A stretch of DNA of 64,000 bases from Dehalococcoidia bacterium UBA1222. GTDB taxonomy: Bacteria > Chloroflexota > Dehalococcoidia > Dehalococcoidales > UBA1222. The stretch is taken from NCBI GenBank assembly GCA_002309415.1, contig DBXC01000006.1, positions 120,738 to 184,737 of the forward strand, written 5' to 3'. Below are positions 24,774 through 35,046 of this stretch, one piece after another. Numbering within the stretch: the first letter of the stretch is position 1; the number at the start of each line of letters is the position of its first letter. Made by a program: the position numbers and the translations under genes. The notes beneath the pieces are model-generated. The model was not told the origin of the DNA, searched no databases, and saw nothing but the letters and a program-made list of their open reading frames with translations.

Positions 24774-26009
24774 CTACCAGGCGCGTCGGTTGGAGTATGC
24801 CTGCTGACCGTATGCTCGGCCGACTGAGTAAGTGCTGCCGTAGGAACTGAAGGAAGTGCTGTAGGGGTTGGAAGCCTGGGCAGAGTAGGAAGGAGTGGTG
24901 ACTCTGCGGCTGCCGTAGGATGACTGAGTTCGGAGGAAGGATGGGATATCGAGCTCGGTCTCTGATCGCATTGCACGGGTAGCCTTTGCACTTTCAGTGT
25001 AGTTATCGACATATTCGAAGCCGTCAGAGGTCTCTTCGATGTAAGCTTCGGGGGTGGTGAAGCCGGTGGCGATGAGAGTGAGACGGACGGAGTTTTCGAG
25101 GTTGTCATCGATCATGACGCCGAAGATAACGTTGGCATCGGGATCGACCTGGGATCGGATGAAGTCAGCAGCTTCCTGTACTTCGTGGAGGGAGAGGGAG
25201 CTGTTGCCGACGACGTTGAAGAGGACGCCCTTTGCACCCTGGATGGAGGTGGTGAGAAGGGGACTGTTGATGGCGTTCATTGCTGCTTTCATTACTCGGC
25301 CATCACCTTCGCCGCGGCCGATGGACATCCATGCAGGACCTGCATCGGACATGATGGAGCGGACATCGGCAAAGTCAAGATTAATGGTACCAGGCATAGT
25401 GATGACTTCTGCGATGGCCTGAACGCCGTTGCAGAGTACGCTGTCAGCCACCAAGAATGCTTCTTCCATGCTGAGATCACGACCGGACTGGCTGCCGATC
25501 TCGAAGAGCTTCTGGTTGGGGACGATGACCATGGTGTCGACATTGGGCATGAGTTCAGCGATACCTTCTTCGGCATTCTGAGCTCGGGTGGTACCTTCGA
25601 AATCGAAGGGGCGGGTAACGATTGCAATAGTAAGAGCGCCGGCTTTCTTAGCCATTTCGGCGACTACGGGGGCTGAACCGGTACCGGTACCGCCGCCCAT
25701 GCCGGCAGTGATGAAGACCATGTCGCTGCCTTCAACTAACTTTTCGATTTCTCGGATGCTTTCTTCGGCAGCTTCTCGACCGACCTGATGTCGGCCGCCC
25801 GCACCAAGACCACGAGTACAACGTTCACCAATTCTGATCTTGGTAGGGGCTTTGCAGACTTCCAGATGCTGTGCATCTGTATTAACAGCGGCAAATTCTA
25901 CGCCGCAGATTCCGTGTTCTACCATTCTATTGACTGCGTTGCTTCCAGCGCCGCCACAGCCGACGACTTTGATTTTTGCTCCACTCTGGATGAAGATAGG
26001 TTCCTGCAT
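24774..26009 (-). CDS. ftsZ: Cell division protein FtsZ with C-terminal Tyr/Ser-rich tail
   Basis: A 411-residue tubulin-like GTPase that forms the division ring. The N-terminus has [20 protein letters not shown]. The GTP-binding loop [12 protein letters not shown] lies at about 103-114, and the T7 region has [11 protein letters not shown]. The conserved peptide that binds FtsA and other partners, LDIPSFLR, is present but not at the end: about 51 residues rich in Tyr, Ser and Arg follow it (ending AYSNRRAW). That is unusual. Its ATG follows ftsA after 56 bp with an AGAGGAG site. Confidence 0.97.
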   Translation of the reverse strand: MQEPIFIQSGAKIKVVGCGGAGSNAVNRMVEHGICGVEFAAVNTDAQHLEVCKAPTKIRIGERCTRGLGAGGRHQVGREAAEESIREIEKLVEGSDMVFITAGMGGGTGTGSAPVVAEMAKKAGALTIAIVTRPFDFEGTTRAQNAEEGIAELMPNVDTMVIVPNQKLFEIGSQSGRDLSMEEAFLVADSVLCNGVQAIAEVITMPGTINLDFADVRSIMSDAGPAWMSIGRGEGDGRVMKAAMNAINSPLLTTSIQGAKGVLFNVVGNSSLSLHEVQEAADFIRSQVDPDANVIFGVMIDDNLENSVRLTLIATGFTTPEAYIEETSDGFEYVDNYTESAKATRAMRSETELDIPSFLRTQSSYGSRRVTTPSYSAQASNPYSTSFSSYGSTYSVGRAYGQQAYSNRRAW

Positions 26010-26065
26010 TGTTCTCTCCTCTATTTGTTTATTACCTTTTACTTATTTTGTTTTTGATTTATTTA

Positions 26066-27199
26066 TTAACCCTCATATCGGGTGAGGTCCCAGAGTAGCT
26101 GACCGACTGCCGTTGCGTAGCAAGGCTGGTACAGATCATCTGAGACACCTACGATCTCGGGTGGAGTGCCGATCCTGACGGGGAGGCGGGTGATATTGGC
26201 GGCGAGGTTTTCGATGCCAGGCATATTGGTTGCGCCGCCGGTGAGTACGATGCCTGCTCGCATTCCGCTGAACAGTTCATCGGGAAGTTCCAGCATGATG
26301 AGTCGCATGAGTTCATCAAGTCGAAGCTTGGTGATCTCATACAGATCTTTGTAGGGGATTGCGTAACCGTTCTCGTTGATGACCTCTTCGAATCTGGTTT
26401 CATCATCAGGGCCAACACCGATGTAACGGCATTTAAGCATTTCTGCAAAATCTTCGGGGACGTTGAGTCCTACGGCGATGTCATGAGTTACGGATGCTCC
26501 GCCTACAGGGATGGCTGCAGTGCGGATGATGTAGCCATCTTTGTAGATGGCGACGTCAGTAATGCTGGCACCAATATCGGCCATAATAACGCCGCTCTGC
26601 TTCTCGTCCTCAGACAGAACGGCCTCAGCTGACGCAAGGGGATTAAATATCAGCTGATTTATACTGATGCCAGCACCATTAACGCTTTTGGTGAGGTTTT
26701 CAATATCTGAATAGGATGCATTGATGATATGAGCATCCACGTCGAGTCGGAAACCATGCATCCCGATAGGGTTCTTTACGCCTTCCTGCTTATCGACTGC
26801 ATACTGCAGGGGAATAAGGTGGAGCAGGGTATTTTCTTCGTTGTTGTCGTCGGTCTGTTTGACGACTTCGAGGACTCGATCGACATCGTCTTCGGTGATG
26901 ACCTGTTTGCGGTTGTTGACGGCGACGACTCCTCTATTATTATAGGAAACCACGTTGCGGCCGGTGACGTTAACGAGTGCCCGGTTGATCTTGTAACCGG
27001 CGGCCTGTTCGGCCATCTTCACGGCCTTTTTGATTGCGGATTTGGCTGCGTCCTGATTAGTGACCTGACCCTTCATGATACCGGCAGAGGCACTTACGCC
27101 GACGCCGAGGATCCTGAGGTCAGTGCCGTCAGTATCAGCGGTGATGCAGCAGATCTTACTGCTTCCTACATCAAGTGCTGCCAGCCTTTGTCTTTTCAT
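26066..27199 (-). CDS. ftsA: Cell division protein FtsA
   Basis: A 377-residue actin-like ATPase that tethers FtsZ to the membrane. Visible are AALDVGSSKICCITAD (phosphate 1), the SHS2-type insert domain with INRALVNVTGRNV, VIMADIGASITDVAIYKDG (phosphate 2), GGASVTHDIAVGL and IVLTGGATNMPGI (adenosine loop). The usual C-terminal amphipathic helix is short or absent (ends VGQLLWDLTRYEG). A good AGGAGG site precedes the ATG. No ftsQ or mur gene lies upstream; the next gene is divergent. Confidence 0.95.
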   Translation of the reverse strand: MKRQRLAALDVGSSKICCITADTDGTDLRILGVGVSASAGIMKGQVTNQDAAKSAIKKAVKMAEQAAGYKINRALVNVTGRNVVSYNNRGVVAVNNRKQVITEDDVDRVLEVVKQTDDNNEENTLLHLIPLQYAVDKQEGVKNPIGMHGFRLDVDAHIINASYSDIENLTKSVNGAGISINQLIFNPLASAEAVLSEDEKQSGVIMADIGASITDVAIYKDGYIIRTAAIPVGGASVTHDIAVGLNVPEDFAEMLKCRYIGVGPDDETRFEEVINENGYAIPYKDLYEITKLRLDELMRLIMLELPDELFSGMRAGIVLTGGATNMPGIENLAANITRLPVRIGTPPEIVGVSDDLYQPCYATAVGQLLWDLTRYEG

Positions 27200-27287
27200 T
27201 TTCCTTCCTCCTGAAATTCTCTCTATCTTTTTATCTGAAAAAAGTCAGGAAAAAACTTTTTCCAGAAACTTCCAATGTTTATAAAAA

Positions 27288-27455
27288 TTGTCCAAGTACG
27301 TGTGTATAATGAAATTTGAGCCTATGATACACGGACAAAAAGGCACATTCTAAAAACTGTCGTCTTTTGTCCAAAGTTGTCCAAAACCTAAAAATGTCCG
27401 GACAAAAATTATTGAAAATCGGACAATGCTGTCCTAAAATAATGTCCACTATGGA
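27288..27455. repeat. Cluster of GTCC/GGAC motifs and inverted repeats
   Basis: At least eight TGTCC or GGACA units occur in about 170 bp between ftsA and the DUF5343-like gene: 27288-27294, 27333-27340, 27365-27373, 27377-27386, 27395-27404 (TGTCCGGACA palindrome), 27421-27434 (GGACA-4-TGTCC) and 27443-27455 (GTCC-5-GGAC). Most are flanked by A or T runs. This arrangement suggests multiple operator sites for a dimeric regulator; which regulator is unknown. Confidence 0.6.
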
Positions 27456-28149
27456 CGAATTGGATAACAAAGAATCAGGCGTGAGGATTAATCCTCCATG
27501 TGTGTCATTCAAGACATTCTTCAACTTTATCGGAACACTTGCTCCGGAAATCCCTGCAAGGATCGATAGAGGAGTCTGGTCTGTCTATCTGAGCGGTTCT
27601 AACGGTAAAGCTGTCGTCAATGCCATGCGTTTTCTTGGTATGCTGGATCAACACGATGTTCCCACCAAGGCTTTGCGTGAGTATCTGCTGTCTGATTCTG
27701 ACGGGAAGCTTTCTACGTTCAAAACTATCGTTAAGCATTCTTACGGACGTATCTTCAACGGAACTATCTCGCTTGATAATGCTACTTTCGATCAGTTACG
27801 AGACTTCTTCAAAAATACTTACAGCATCACTAAAGAAGATGCTGATAAGTGCGTAAAATTCCTTGTTGACGCTTGTAAATATGCAAACATCCGTGTTTCT
27901 GCATACTTGATGGACAAAGGGAAGAAGAAGCGGACAGTCGTCCCTAAGCAATTACCTGTTGCGGACAAAAATGAAATGGACAACAATCTGTCCACGCAAA
28001 AAGTTGTCCACAATGATTTGTCTAAGAAAAAAGATCTTTTTGATAAATTGCCGGATTTTGACGCCACTTGGTCTGATGAATTAAAGTTTGCCTGGATGAA
28101 AATCTACGAAACTATCATCATCAGTGTGACGAAACATGCCGAGTCTTAA
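27442..28149 (+). CDS. DUF5343-like protein
   Basis: A 235-residue protein if started at the ATG at 27442; 27451 is equally possible, and a TTG at 27367 would run through the repeat cluster. The section VSFKTFFNFIGTLAPEIPAR, IDRGVWSVYLSGSNGKAV and MRFLGMLDQHDVPTKALREY matches DUF5343, a small helical domain of unknown role. The C-terminal part is charged, and its DNA again holds several GTCC/GGAC motifs near 27963-28015. It overlaps maf by 14 bp, so it is cotranscribed with it. Confidence 0.7.
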   Translation: MSTMDELDNKESGVRINPPCVSFKTFFNFIGTLAPEIPARIDRGVWSVYLSGSNGKAVVNAMRFLGMLDQHDVPTKALREYLLSDSDGKLSTFKTIVKHSYGRIFNGTISLDNATFDQLRDFFKNTYSITKEDADKCVKFLVDACKYANIRVSAYLMDKGKKKRTVVPKQLPVADKNEMDNNLSTQKVVHNDLSKKKDLFDKLPDFDATWSDELKFAWMKIYETIIISVTKHAES

Positions 28150-28732
28150 AAGTCTCAGTACCATCTATCTGGCATCCTCTTCTCCCCGCCGTTCTGCTCT
28201 CCTCAAAGAGTTTAATATTCCATTCATCTGCGTCGAGTCTTCCTACACAGAAAGACCGATGCCGTTCTTTTATGACCCCCAGATTCATGACGAGATCTCC
28301 CGCAATAAGGCATTGAATGCTGTCATCCCCGAAAAGGATGGCATTGTCATTGCTGCCGACACTGTCGGGGTCCTAGACGGATGTGTTTTGGGAAAACCGA
28401 GGGATGATGTTGATGCTTTTTCGATGCTGTCGAAGATGTCGGGTCGTTGTCATGATGTCATTACATCCATCACGCTCTACGATCCGAAAAGAGAGTCTTT
28501 GACTACATCCCGTGAATCAACGCTGGTCTATTTCAAAAAGACCGATGAATCGGCGTTACGTGAATATGTGGCATCCGGTGAACCTTTAGATAAGGCCGGC
28601 GCTTACGGTATCCAGGGCAAGGGTCGTTTTCTTATTGATCATATCGAAGGCGATTACACCAATGTCGTTGGTCTTCCGATGTTCAAACTATTAGAGATGC
28701 TTCAGGATGCCGGTGCCATCATGATCTACTGA
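28136..28732 (+). CDS. maf: Maf family nucleotide pyrophosphatase
   Basis: A 198-residue protein. It has the family start LASSSPRRSALLKEFNIPF, the catalytic-region IVIAADTVGVLDGCVLGKP, and SGEPLDKAGAYGIQGKGRFL. Maf proteins hydrolyse non-canonical or damaged nucleoside triphosphates (dTTP/UTP or modified forms) and were first linked to septum formation. It overlaps the preceding gene, and a strong hairpin terminator follows. Confidence 0.93.
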   Translation: MPSLKSLSTIYLASSSPRRSALLKEFNIPFICVESSYTERPMPFFYDPQIHDEISRNKALNAVIPEKDGIVIAADTVGVLDGCVLGKPRDDVDAFSMLSKMSGRCHDVITSITLYDPKRESLTTSRESTLVYFKKTDESALREYVASGEPLDKAGAYGIQGKGRFLIDHIEGDYTNVVGLPMFKLLEMLQDAGAIMIY

Positions 28733-28761
28733 TGATCACCTAACTGGATAAGTCATAAAAG

Positions 28762-28792
28762 AAAAGGACCGATACGATGTATCGGTCCTTTA
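28762..28792. terminator. Bidirectional terminator between maf and tRNA-Asp
   Basis: AAAGGACCGATAC and GTATCGGTCCTTT form a 13-bp stem with a three-base loop, flanked by A-rich and T-rich sequence. It fits the ends of both maf (+) and tRNA-Asp (-). Confidence 0.9.
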
Positions 28793-28806
28793 TTCTTCTT
28801 TACTGG

Positions 28807-28880
28807 CGACCTAGGGGGGATTTGAACCCCCGATCTCCACCGTGACAGGGTGGCATGTTAGGCCACTACACCACTAGGCC
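28807..28880 (-). tRNA. tRNA-Asp (anticodon GTC)
   Basis: The minus strand gives a full cloverleaf: acceptor GGCCTAG/CTAGGTC (one G-U), anticodon stem CCACC/GGTGG with loop CTGTCAC, and T arm GGGGG-TTCAAAT-CCCCC. The discriminator is G, and an encoded CCA follows at 28806-28804. Confidence 0.97.
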
Positions 28881-28930
28881 GGACAAATTGGTATATTACC
28901 AAAGACGTTTTTTCTTGTCAATTTGATACA

Positions 28931-30121
28931 TCATGCGTTGAGAAGCATGTAGGAATTGGCCAGGAACTCCCAGATGTTGATGTGCTGGTAGCCGTATTGT
29001 AAACGTCCTGACTCTGAATCATCGATGGTGACGACGATTTTCTTGTAGCCGTCATCAAGTCCTCGGAACGAATCGACAGCTTTCTTCTCGGCACTCTTAT
29101 TGATGATGGGGTTGGATACCTGGATATAGAACCTGTCGTGATCGTTCATGGCCACGAAGGATACTTCCTTAGTGCCGTTCTTGCCTACGTAGACTTTGAA
29201 TCCCAGTCGGATGAGCTCCATACAGATGATGTTCTCATAGGCTTTCATAGTATCGACCTTGATGTTCCTCTTGAAACCGAGACCGGGATCGGTCAGGTAA
29301 TATTTGTTCTTAGTCTTGAGGACTGCATCCTGTTTGAGATCGAAGCGGTTGATCTTCTGCAGGTAATGGGCATTGCAGATATGTTCGAGGTAAGTGGTGA
29401 TGGTATCGTCGGTGACGGTATCAAAACCTTTGGCTCGGAGGTATTCGGAGATACCATAAGAACTTACGTACTCGCCTCGGATCGAGATAAGATGGCGCAG
29501 AGTTGCCTTAAAGAGCTTTTTGTTTCGAATGCTGACTTTGTTATAGACATCGTTCTTTAGGATGGCGTCCTGCAGCGTCAGGAGCTTTTCGCTTTTGACC
29601 TGTTCGTTGTCGATGAAGAGCAGGCTGGGAAAACCCCCATATGTGATGAAGGGGAGAATACTTTTTCGTTCGTCGCTCTTGTGGCATTCAGCAAATTCAG
29701 AGATGGAAAGTGGGAGCATCTGGATTGCTTTCATACCGGGGATATCCTCTTCAGTCAGAAGTTCGGATGAAGTCACAACATAGATGTCATGATTCTCTTT
29801 GAATTGGTTGATAACATTCAGATATCCAGGGACGCACTGGGGTTCATCAAGGATGAGTCTATATCTGATGTTGAATTTGATCCTGGAATCGATATAGTTG
29901 AAGAGCTCCTGCTCGGTCATGGGTCGGTATTCGGTAAGGGCTTCAGTGTCGATATAGATGAAACTGTCAGAACGTACGCCTGCAGAGATCAGGTAGTAAT
30001 AGAAGTTTTCTTTCAAAAGGGTGGTCTTGCCGGTGCCGCGTGCACCATGGATTACTTTTACAGAAGGATCATCCTTCATTTCGGCAAGCCATGCAAGGTA
30101 CTGTTGTCTCTGAACGTTCAT
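28931..30121 (-). CDS. AAA_14/DUF4143 ATPase
   Basis: A 396-residue protein. Walker A is GARGTGKTT (about 26-34) and Walker B is YRLILDEPQCVP. A sensor-like VVTSSELL follows, then PLSISEFAECH and TYGGFPSLLF. The C-terminal DUF4143 region includes ISEYLRAKGF and the nuclease-like VSFVAMNDHDRFYIQVS. Such ATPases are numerous in gut and anaerobic bacteria and archaea, often in multiple copies; their role is unknown. It stands alone, upstream of tRNA-Asp on the same strand. Confidence 0.88.
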   Translation of the reverse strand: MNVQRQQYLAWLAEMKDDPSVKVIHGARGTGKTTLLKENFYYYLISAGVRSDSFIYIDTEALTEYRPMTEQELFNYIDSRIKFNIRYRLILDEPQCVPGYLNVINQFKENHDIYVVTSSELLTEEDIPGMKAIQMLPLSISEFAECHKSDERKSILPFITYGGFPSLLFIDNEQVKSEKLLTLQDAILKNDVYNKVSIRNKKLFKATLRHLISIRGEYVSSYGISEYLRAKGFDTVTDDTITTYLEHICNAHYLQKINRFDLKQDAVLKTKNKYYLTDPGLGFKRNIKVDTMKAYENIICMELIRLGFKVYVGKNGTKEVSFVAMNDHDRFYIQVSNPIINKSAEKKAVDSFRGLDDGYKKIVVTIDDSESGRLQYGYQHINIWEFLANSYMLLNA

Positions 30122-30224
30122 CTAAAGCCCCCAAAGTCCAATAGTAGTATATATATAATACGAAAATACGATTTTTATCAAATCATTTTTCGATTTTTAT
30201 ACCATAATTAGGCTTTAAATGCAA

Positions 30225-33029
30225 CTATTTCAGTTTTATATTACGCAGTCTCAAAGAGTTTGTGACGACGCTGACTGATGAACATGCCATGGCAAGAGCT
30301 GAGAGCATGGGATTGAGGAATCCATATTCTCCCAAAAAGAATCGCAGCCCGGACGGCACTGTTCCGTCATGGAAGAAGATATATAAGATGCCCGCTGCAA
30401 CGGGGATTAGGATACTGTTATAGAACAGAGAGAATCCAAGATTCTGACGGATGGTCTTCATGGTGCGTCGGGATAGTTTCAAGGTCTTGGGGACTTCTTT
30501 GAGTTCCCCTGATACCAGCGTTATATCGGCAGTCTCGATGGCGATGTCAGTGCCGGTACCGATGGCGATACCGATATCGGCTATGGCCAAAGCGGGAGCA
30601 TCATTGATGCCGTCACCGATCATAGCGACCTTGTGGCCCTGGGACTGCAGTGCGGTGATCGCATCGGATTTATCTTTGGGAAGAGCTTCCGCAACAACAT
30701 TGTCGATACCGATCATCTTTGCAATCGCGTTAGCGGCTCTTTGGTTATCGCCGGAAATCATAGTTATGCCGATGCCCATTTCTTTCAGGTCTTTGATAGC
30801 TGAAACAGCATCGTCTTTGATCGTATCCATCAAAGCTATGATGCCGATGACTTCTTGATCACAGGCTACGTAGAAAACTGTCTTGCCGCTGTTCCAGAGA
30901 TCATCAGATTCTTTCTCCATATCTTTGTAGGATATTCCTTCTTTTTCCATGAGGCGGGAATTGCCGATGCAGACTTTCTTACCGTCGACTGTTCCCCAGA
31001 CTCCCATACCAGCTTCTGAACCAAATGTTGAGGCTTCTTTCACTGCATATCCTTTGGTTGTGCAGTAATCGATGATCGCTTTAGCGATGGGGTGTTCCGA
31101 TCTGTTTTCGACGGCAGATGCCATTGTAATAATCTCGGCTTCATTCGCTCCACCAAAGGCTTTCACATCCGTCACAGACGGTTTTCCGACGGTCAATGTA
31201 CCGGTCTTGTCGAATATGACATGATCGATCTTATGAGTCTCCTCTAGGGATTCTGCGTCCTTATAGAGTATCCCTGACTCTGCACCACGGCCTGTACCGA
31301 CAATGATGGCAGTGGGTGTAGCAAGACCCAGTGCGCAGGGGCAGGCGATGACGATGACGGATACGAAGTTGAGGAGTGCATATCTGACATGGGGATCTGG
31401 ACCTACTATGAGCCAGATGAAGAATGTCAGTAATGCGATGATGATGACGATGGGTACGAAATATGAGGCGACAGTGTCGGCGATTCGCTGGATAGGGGCT
31501 TTGCTGCTCTGTGCCTTTTCCACCATCTCGATGATCTCGGCGAGCATCGTCTCGCTTCCGACTTTGGTAGCCTTGAACTGAAAACTGCCGGAACCGTTGA
31601 TGGTGGCGCCTATCACCATATCTCCGGCTTTCTTGTCTACAGCCATGCTTTCACCGGTGATCATGGATTCATCTACTGAGGATTCGCCTTCGGTTATGAT
31701 GCCGTCGACGGGGACTTTTTCACCGGGACGAACGATGATGATGTCGCCTGATACGATTTCTTCATAATTGACGGTCTCTTCCTTACCGTTCCTGATGACC
31801 TGTGCAGTCTTGGCCTGGAGTTGGACTAGTTTTTCCAATGCTGCAGAAGTCTTGTTCTTAGCTCTTGCTTCAAGGAATCTGCCCATGGAGACCAGTGCGA
31901 TGATCATTGCAGACGTATCGAAATAATAAGTGACCATAAGGTCATCGGTATGAACGAGATGAGGGAAGAGTACAGCGAACACACTGTAGAAGTATGCCGC
32001 GCTGGATCCCAGAGCGATCAGGGTGTTCATATCGGCGCGCTTATGTTTGAGAGATGCCCATGCACCGGTGTAGAACTGCCAGCCTGCCCAGATCTGGATG
32101 GGTGTGGCAATCAGCCACATGACGTATGGCGCCCATGACTTATCCATAAACGCCATGTTTATGTACATAAGGACTGCTGATGCGATCAAAGATACGATGA
32201 AACGCGTCTTCTGATAATTGACGTATGACTTGGCTTTTTCCTTGGAGATGTCTTTCTTGGCATCCAGTTCATAGAGCGAATAGCCCACATCGGCTACGGC
32301 TTTAAAGAAAGCTGCCGTGTCGGCATCTTTATCGGCCTGGATCATGACCTTATTGGTGGCCAGATTCACAGACACATCATTTACGCTATTCAGTTTCTTA
32401 AGTGCTTTTTCGGATGTAGCAACACAGGATGCGCAGTGCAGCCCTTCGATACCGTAATTGAAGATCCGGTAGTTGCTGTCCTGTTTTATCTCATGTACCG
32501 CGACAGGTTCGTCCTTGATCTCGGCACCGGTCACGGGGCACACTTCAGTGGGACATGCAGGCGTGGATTCAAGTTCCACTAAGGTAAATCCTGCTTCTTT
32601 GATAGCATCGAATAGCTTTTGTCTGTCGGTACCTGCGATGACGGATACATCGGTGGAATTGGTCTCAAGATCGACTTTTACGCTGGTCGTCTCGGGTAGA
32701 GATTTCAAAGCCTTAGTACATTTCATGACGCACATCATGCAGTGCATACCGTTGATACCGTAATGCAGGTCTTCCTGGGGAAGAGGACTCTCTTCCAGCG
32801 GTTTGAAACCTACTGCCGTGATGGCATCGAAGAATGATTGCGTATCGTATCCCTTGGGTGCGGTGACTACTGCTTTTTTCTGCTCAAGATGGACGGTTGC
32901 TGATTCGACCTCAGCTAATTCTGAAAGCGCTTTCTGGCATTTGTTGACGCACATCATGCAGTGCATACCATCGATCCAGAATGTGTATACATCCATCTTA
33001 GGTTTAGGTTTGGCAGCAGTTTCTTCCAT
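30225..33029 (-). CDS. copA: Copper-translocating P-type ATPase with three HMA domains
   Basis: A 934-residue inner-membrane Cu(+)-exporting ATPase. Three N-terminal heavy-metal domains are visible: [11 protein letters not shown] (Cys 24 and 27), [11 protein letters not shown] and [12 protein letters not shown] linker with [11 protein letters not shown] lies between the second and third. The pump core has the transmembrane metal site [11 protein letters not shown], phosphorylation site [11 protein letters not shown], the SEHPIAKAI motif, and [11 protein letters not shown]. Length is long because of the third HMA domain. Met-rich CMMC motifs in the first two are unusual. No copper regulator or chaperone gene is adjacent. 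Confidence 0.95.
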   Translation of the reverse strand: MEETAAKPKPKMDVYTFWIDGMHCMMCVNKCQKALSELAEVESATVHLEQKKAVVTAPKGYDTQSFFDAITAVGFKPLEESPLPQEDLHYGINGMHCMMCVMKCTKALKSLPETTSVKVDLETNSTDVSVIAGTDRQKLFDAIKEAGFTLVELESTPACPTEVCPVTGAEIKDEPVAVHEIKQDSNYRIFNYGIEGLHCASCVATSEKALKKLNSVNDVSVNLATNKVMIQADKDADTAAFFKAVADVGYSLYELDAKKDISKEKAKSYVNYQKTRFIVSLIASAVLMYINMAFMDKSWAPYVMWLIATPIQIWAGWQFYTGAWASLKHKRADMNTLIALGSSAAYFYSVFAVLFPHLVHTDDLMVTYYFDTSAMIIALVSMGRFLEARAKNKTSAALEKLVQLQAKTAQVIRNGKEETVNYEEIVSGDIIIVRPGEKVPVDGIITEGESSVDESMITGESMAVDKKAGDMVIGATINGSGSFQFKATKVGSETMLAEIIEMVEKAQSSKAPIQRIADTVASYFVPIVIIIALLTFFIWLIVGPDPHVRYALLNFVSVIVIACPCALGLATPTAIIVGTGRGAESGILYKDAESLEETHKIDHVIFDKTGTLTVGKPSVTDVKAFGGANEAEIITMASAVENRSEHPIAKAIIDYCTTKGYAVKEASTFGSEAGMGVWGTVDGKKVCIGNSRLMEKEGISYKDMEKESDDLWNSGKTVFYVACDQEVIGIIALMDTIKDDAVSAIKDLKEMGIGITMISGDNQRAANAIAKMIGIDNVVAEALPKDKSDAITALQSQGHKVAMIGDGINDAPALAIADIGIAIGTGTDIAIETADITLVSGELKEVPKTLKLSRRTMKTIRQNLGFSLFYNSILIPVAAGILYIFFHDGTVPSGLRFFLGEYGFLNPMLSALAMACSSVSVVTNSLRLRNIKLK

Positions 33030-33117
33030 GTTTTCTCCGTGATACGCTATCCAGATTATTCTAGTATAGCAAGCATGAAAAGTGTAAAAACAGCGTATGT
33101 GCTAGAATCTTTCCGTT

Positions 33118-33741
33118 ATGTATTTACGAACGATCCCTGTCGGAGAACTTAGAGCCAACTGCTACATATTCGGTGCTGAATATGCGATGTATGCTGCAGT
33201 TATCGATCCCGGTGATCAGTTCGATCTTATCCAAAGCGTTCTCGAAGAGGACTGCAAGATCCCTTCTCTAATCCTTTTGACACATGCTCATCCTGATCAC
33301 TACTACGCAGTGGCTGATTTCAAGAAGAAGTATCCCGAGGCCAGACTCTGTCTGCATAAGGATGATGTCGAGATGTATAAAGACAGGTTCTTCCGCAGAT
33401 TATTGGGATACCGTGAGATAGAACTTCCTGAGATCGATCAGGAACTCGATGATGCCGATGTCCTGGCCATCGGAGGGGGAGTGCAGATCACTGTCAGACA
33501 TACGCCCGGTCATACACCTGGCGGTGTCTGTTATTCGACATCTGGTGCGCTGTTTACCGGAGATACTCTTTTCATGGGCAGTGCAGGACGTACAGATTTT
33601 CCTCACGGCAGTCACGAGGAAATAATGAAGAGCATCAATGACGTCATTATGGGCTATCCCGATGAAGTGGATGTGTATCCCGGACATGGTCCTAATTCCA
33701 CGATTGGTTACGAGAAAGACACCAATCCTTTCGTCATATAG
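33118..33741 (+). CDS. MBL-fold metallo-hydrolase (glyoxalase II-like)
   Basis: A 207-residue protein. Metal ligands are in LLTHAHPDHYYAVADFK, HTPGHTPGGVCY, GDTLFMGSAGRTDFPHGSHE and YPGHGPNSTIGYE. Relatives hydrolyse S-D-lactoylglutathione or other thioesters. A TAGAAT element lies 9 nt before the ATG and no ribosome-binding site is visible, so the transcript may be nearly leaderless. The MFS gene follows after 29 bp. Confidence 0.9.
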   Translation: MYLRTIPVGELRANCYIFGAEYAMYAAVIDPGDQFDLIQSVLEEDCKIPSLILLTHAHPDHYYAVADFKKKYPEARLCLHKDDVEMYKDRFFRRLLGYREIELPEIDQELDDADVLAIGGGVQITVRHTPGHTPGGVCYSTSGALFTGDTLFMGSAGRTDFPHGSHEEIMKSINDVIMGYPDEVDVYPGHGPNSTIGYEKDTNPFVI

Positions 33742-33770
33742 CTCATCTTCACTTCCAGGAATGTGAGACC

Positions 33771-34979
33771 ATGTTCAAAAGTAAGAAATACGCTTGGGTC
33801 ATCTGTGCTTTAGGCTTACTGTCGATGTTTTGTTCCATGGGCATCGCAAGCAATATGATGTCCTTTTTCCTTCCTTATATCGAACAGACGGGTATCAGCC
33901 ATAGTGCCGGTTCTGCTCTTATATCGGTTAGAGCCCTGTTCTCTCTGCTCACATTACTGCTCATCAATTGGTATTACAAAAAGACAGACCTACGAAAAGG
34001 TTTGTTCATCGCAATGGCTACCATTGCCTTATCTGCGTTCCTTTATTCCATATCGAAATCGGTCGTCATGTATGTTATTGCGACGGCTTTCGGTGGTGTA
34101 GGTTTTGCTCTTGGCGGCGCGGTGCCGGTATCCGTCATGGTCAAACGTTGGTTCAAAGATCGATTGGGCATTGCCTTAGCTTTGGCGACGCTGGGGAGCA
34201 GTATTGCCAGTGTTACTCTTCCTCCGATGCTGGAAGTATTAGTGCAAGAAATTGGTCTTTCAGGTACATATCTTTCTGTGGCTGCTTTTTCCGGTCTTTC
34301 GGCATTACTGATGATCTTGTTCGTGAGGGACAATCCTGAGGACATTGGACTAGAAGCTTATTCTGAACCAGGCAACAGGAAGATCAAAGAACTGAACTTC
34401 AAAGAATCCAATATGTCTAATGCCAGCCTATGGATGATGCTTGTTGTAATGTTCCTTGTCGGAAGTTTTGCGCAGTCCAGTGTGGCGCATTTGGGTGTCT
34501 TGGCTGAGACCTGCAATTATCCTGGGGCAGTCGGTGCAATGTTGATCAGTCTCTTCGGGTTAGCATCCGGTATATCGAAGCTTGTTTTTGGTACATTGGC
34601 TGATTACTTCAGCACCAAACGTGCATCCCAGATCATGTTCGTGATCTGTATGGTCGGTTTTGTGTTTACTCTCTTAATGGACGGGCAGGCCATCTGGCCG
34701 TGTGTTGTATTCGGTTTGTTCCTTGGTTTCGGCTTGTCCGTTTCAACCGTGGGGACATCTCTTTGGGCCGTAGATCTTTCTGATGCTTCAAGTTATGAGA
34801 AGAATCTAAAGTTCTTCCAGATCGTCAATTCTATCGGAGGCATTATATTCGGTTTCATTCCAGGTATCGTTTATGACCAGATCGGTGACTACAGACCTGT
34901 GTATATCGGCTTTATCTTCTTAGCTCTCGTGGCGATGATCCTTTTGACTGTGACATATCGAAGAGAGCTGGGAAGCTAG
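33771..34979 (+). CDS. MFS transporter
   Basis: A 402-residue protein with about 12 predicted membrane helices in two halves, split by a polar central loop (about 195-220, DNPEDIGLEAYSEPG). The cytoplasmic NWYYKKTDLRKG loop after helix 2 and GTLADYFSTKRAS in the second half are the usual MFS signature places. Similar carriers are annotated as oxalate/formate or monocarboxylate antiporter-like, but the substrate cannot be inferred. It sits downstream of the MBL hydrolase, possibly on its transcript. Confidence 0.85.
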   Translation: MFKSKKYAWVICALGLLSMFCSMGIASNMMSFFLPYIEQTGISHSAGSALISVRALFSLLTLLLINWYYKKTDLRKGLFIAMATIALSAFLYSISKSVVMYVIATAFGGVGFALGGAVPVSVMVKRWFKDRLGIALALATLGSSIASVTLPPMLEVLVQEIGLSGTYLSVAAFSGLSALLMILFVRDNPEDIGLEAYSEPGNRKIKELNFKESNMSNASLWMMLVVMFLVGSFAQSSVAHLGVLAETCNYPGAVGAMLISLFGLASGISKLVFGTLADYFSTKRASQIMFVICMVGFVFTLLMDGQAIWPCVVFGLFLGFGLSVSTVGTSLWAVDLSDASSYEKNLKFFQIVNSIGGIIFGFIPGIVYDQIGDYRPVYIGFIFLALVAMILLTVTYRRELGS

Positions 34980-35046
34980 TTTTGGCTGTTGCTTGTTTGT
35001 TTTTCCCTTAACGATTAGAATGAATACGTAAAAATAGAATAGTGGT

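Noticed and set aside
24692..25108. Longer N-terminus for the flavin reductase gene
   Set aside because: It would run through the ftsZ terminator and into ftsZ itself. The Pro/Ser-rich product has no family likeness, and a good ribosome-binding site lies before 24691.
27288..27455. GTCC/GGAC repeats as a CRISPR array
   Set aside because: The units are only 5-10 bp with irregular spacing and inverted orientation, and there are no cas genes.
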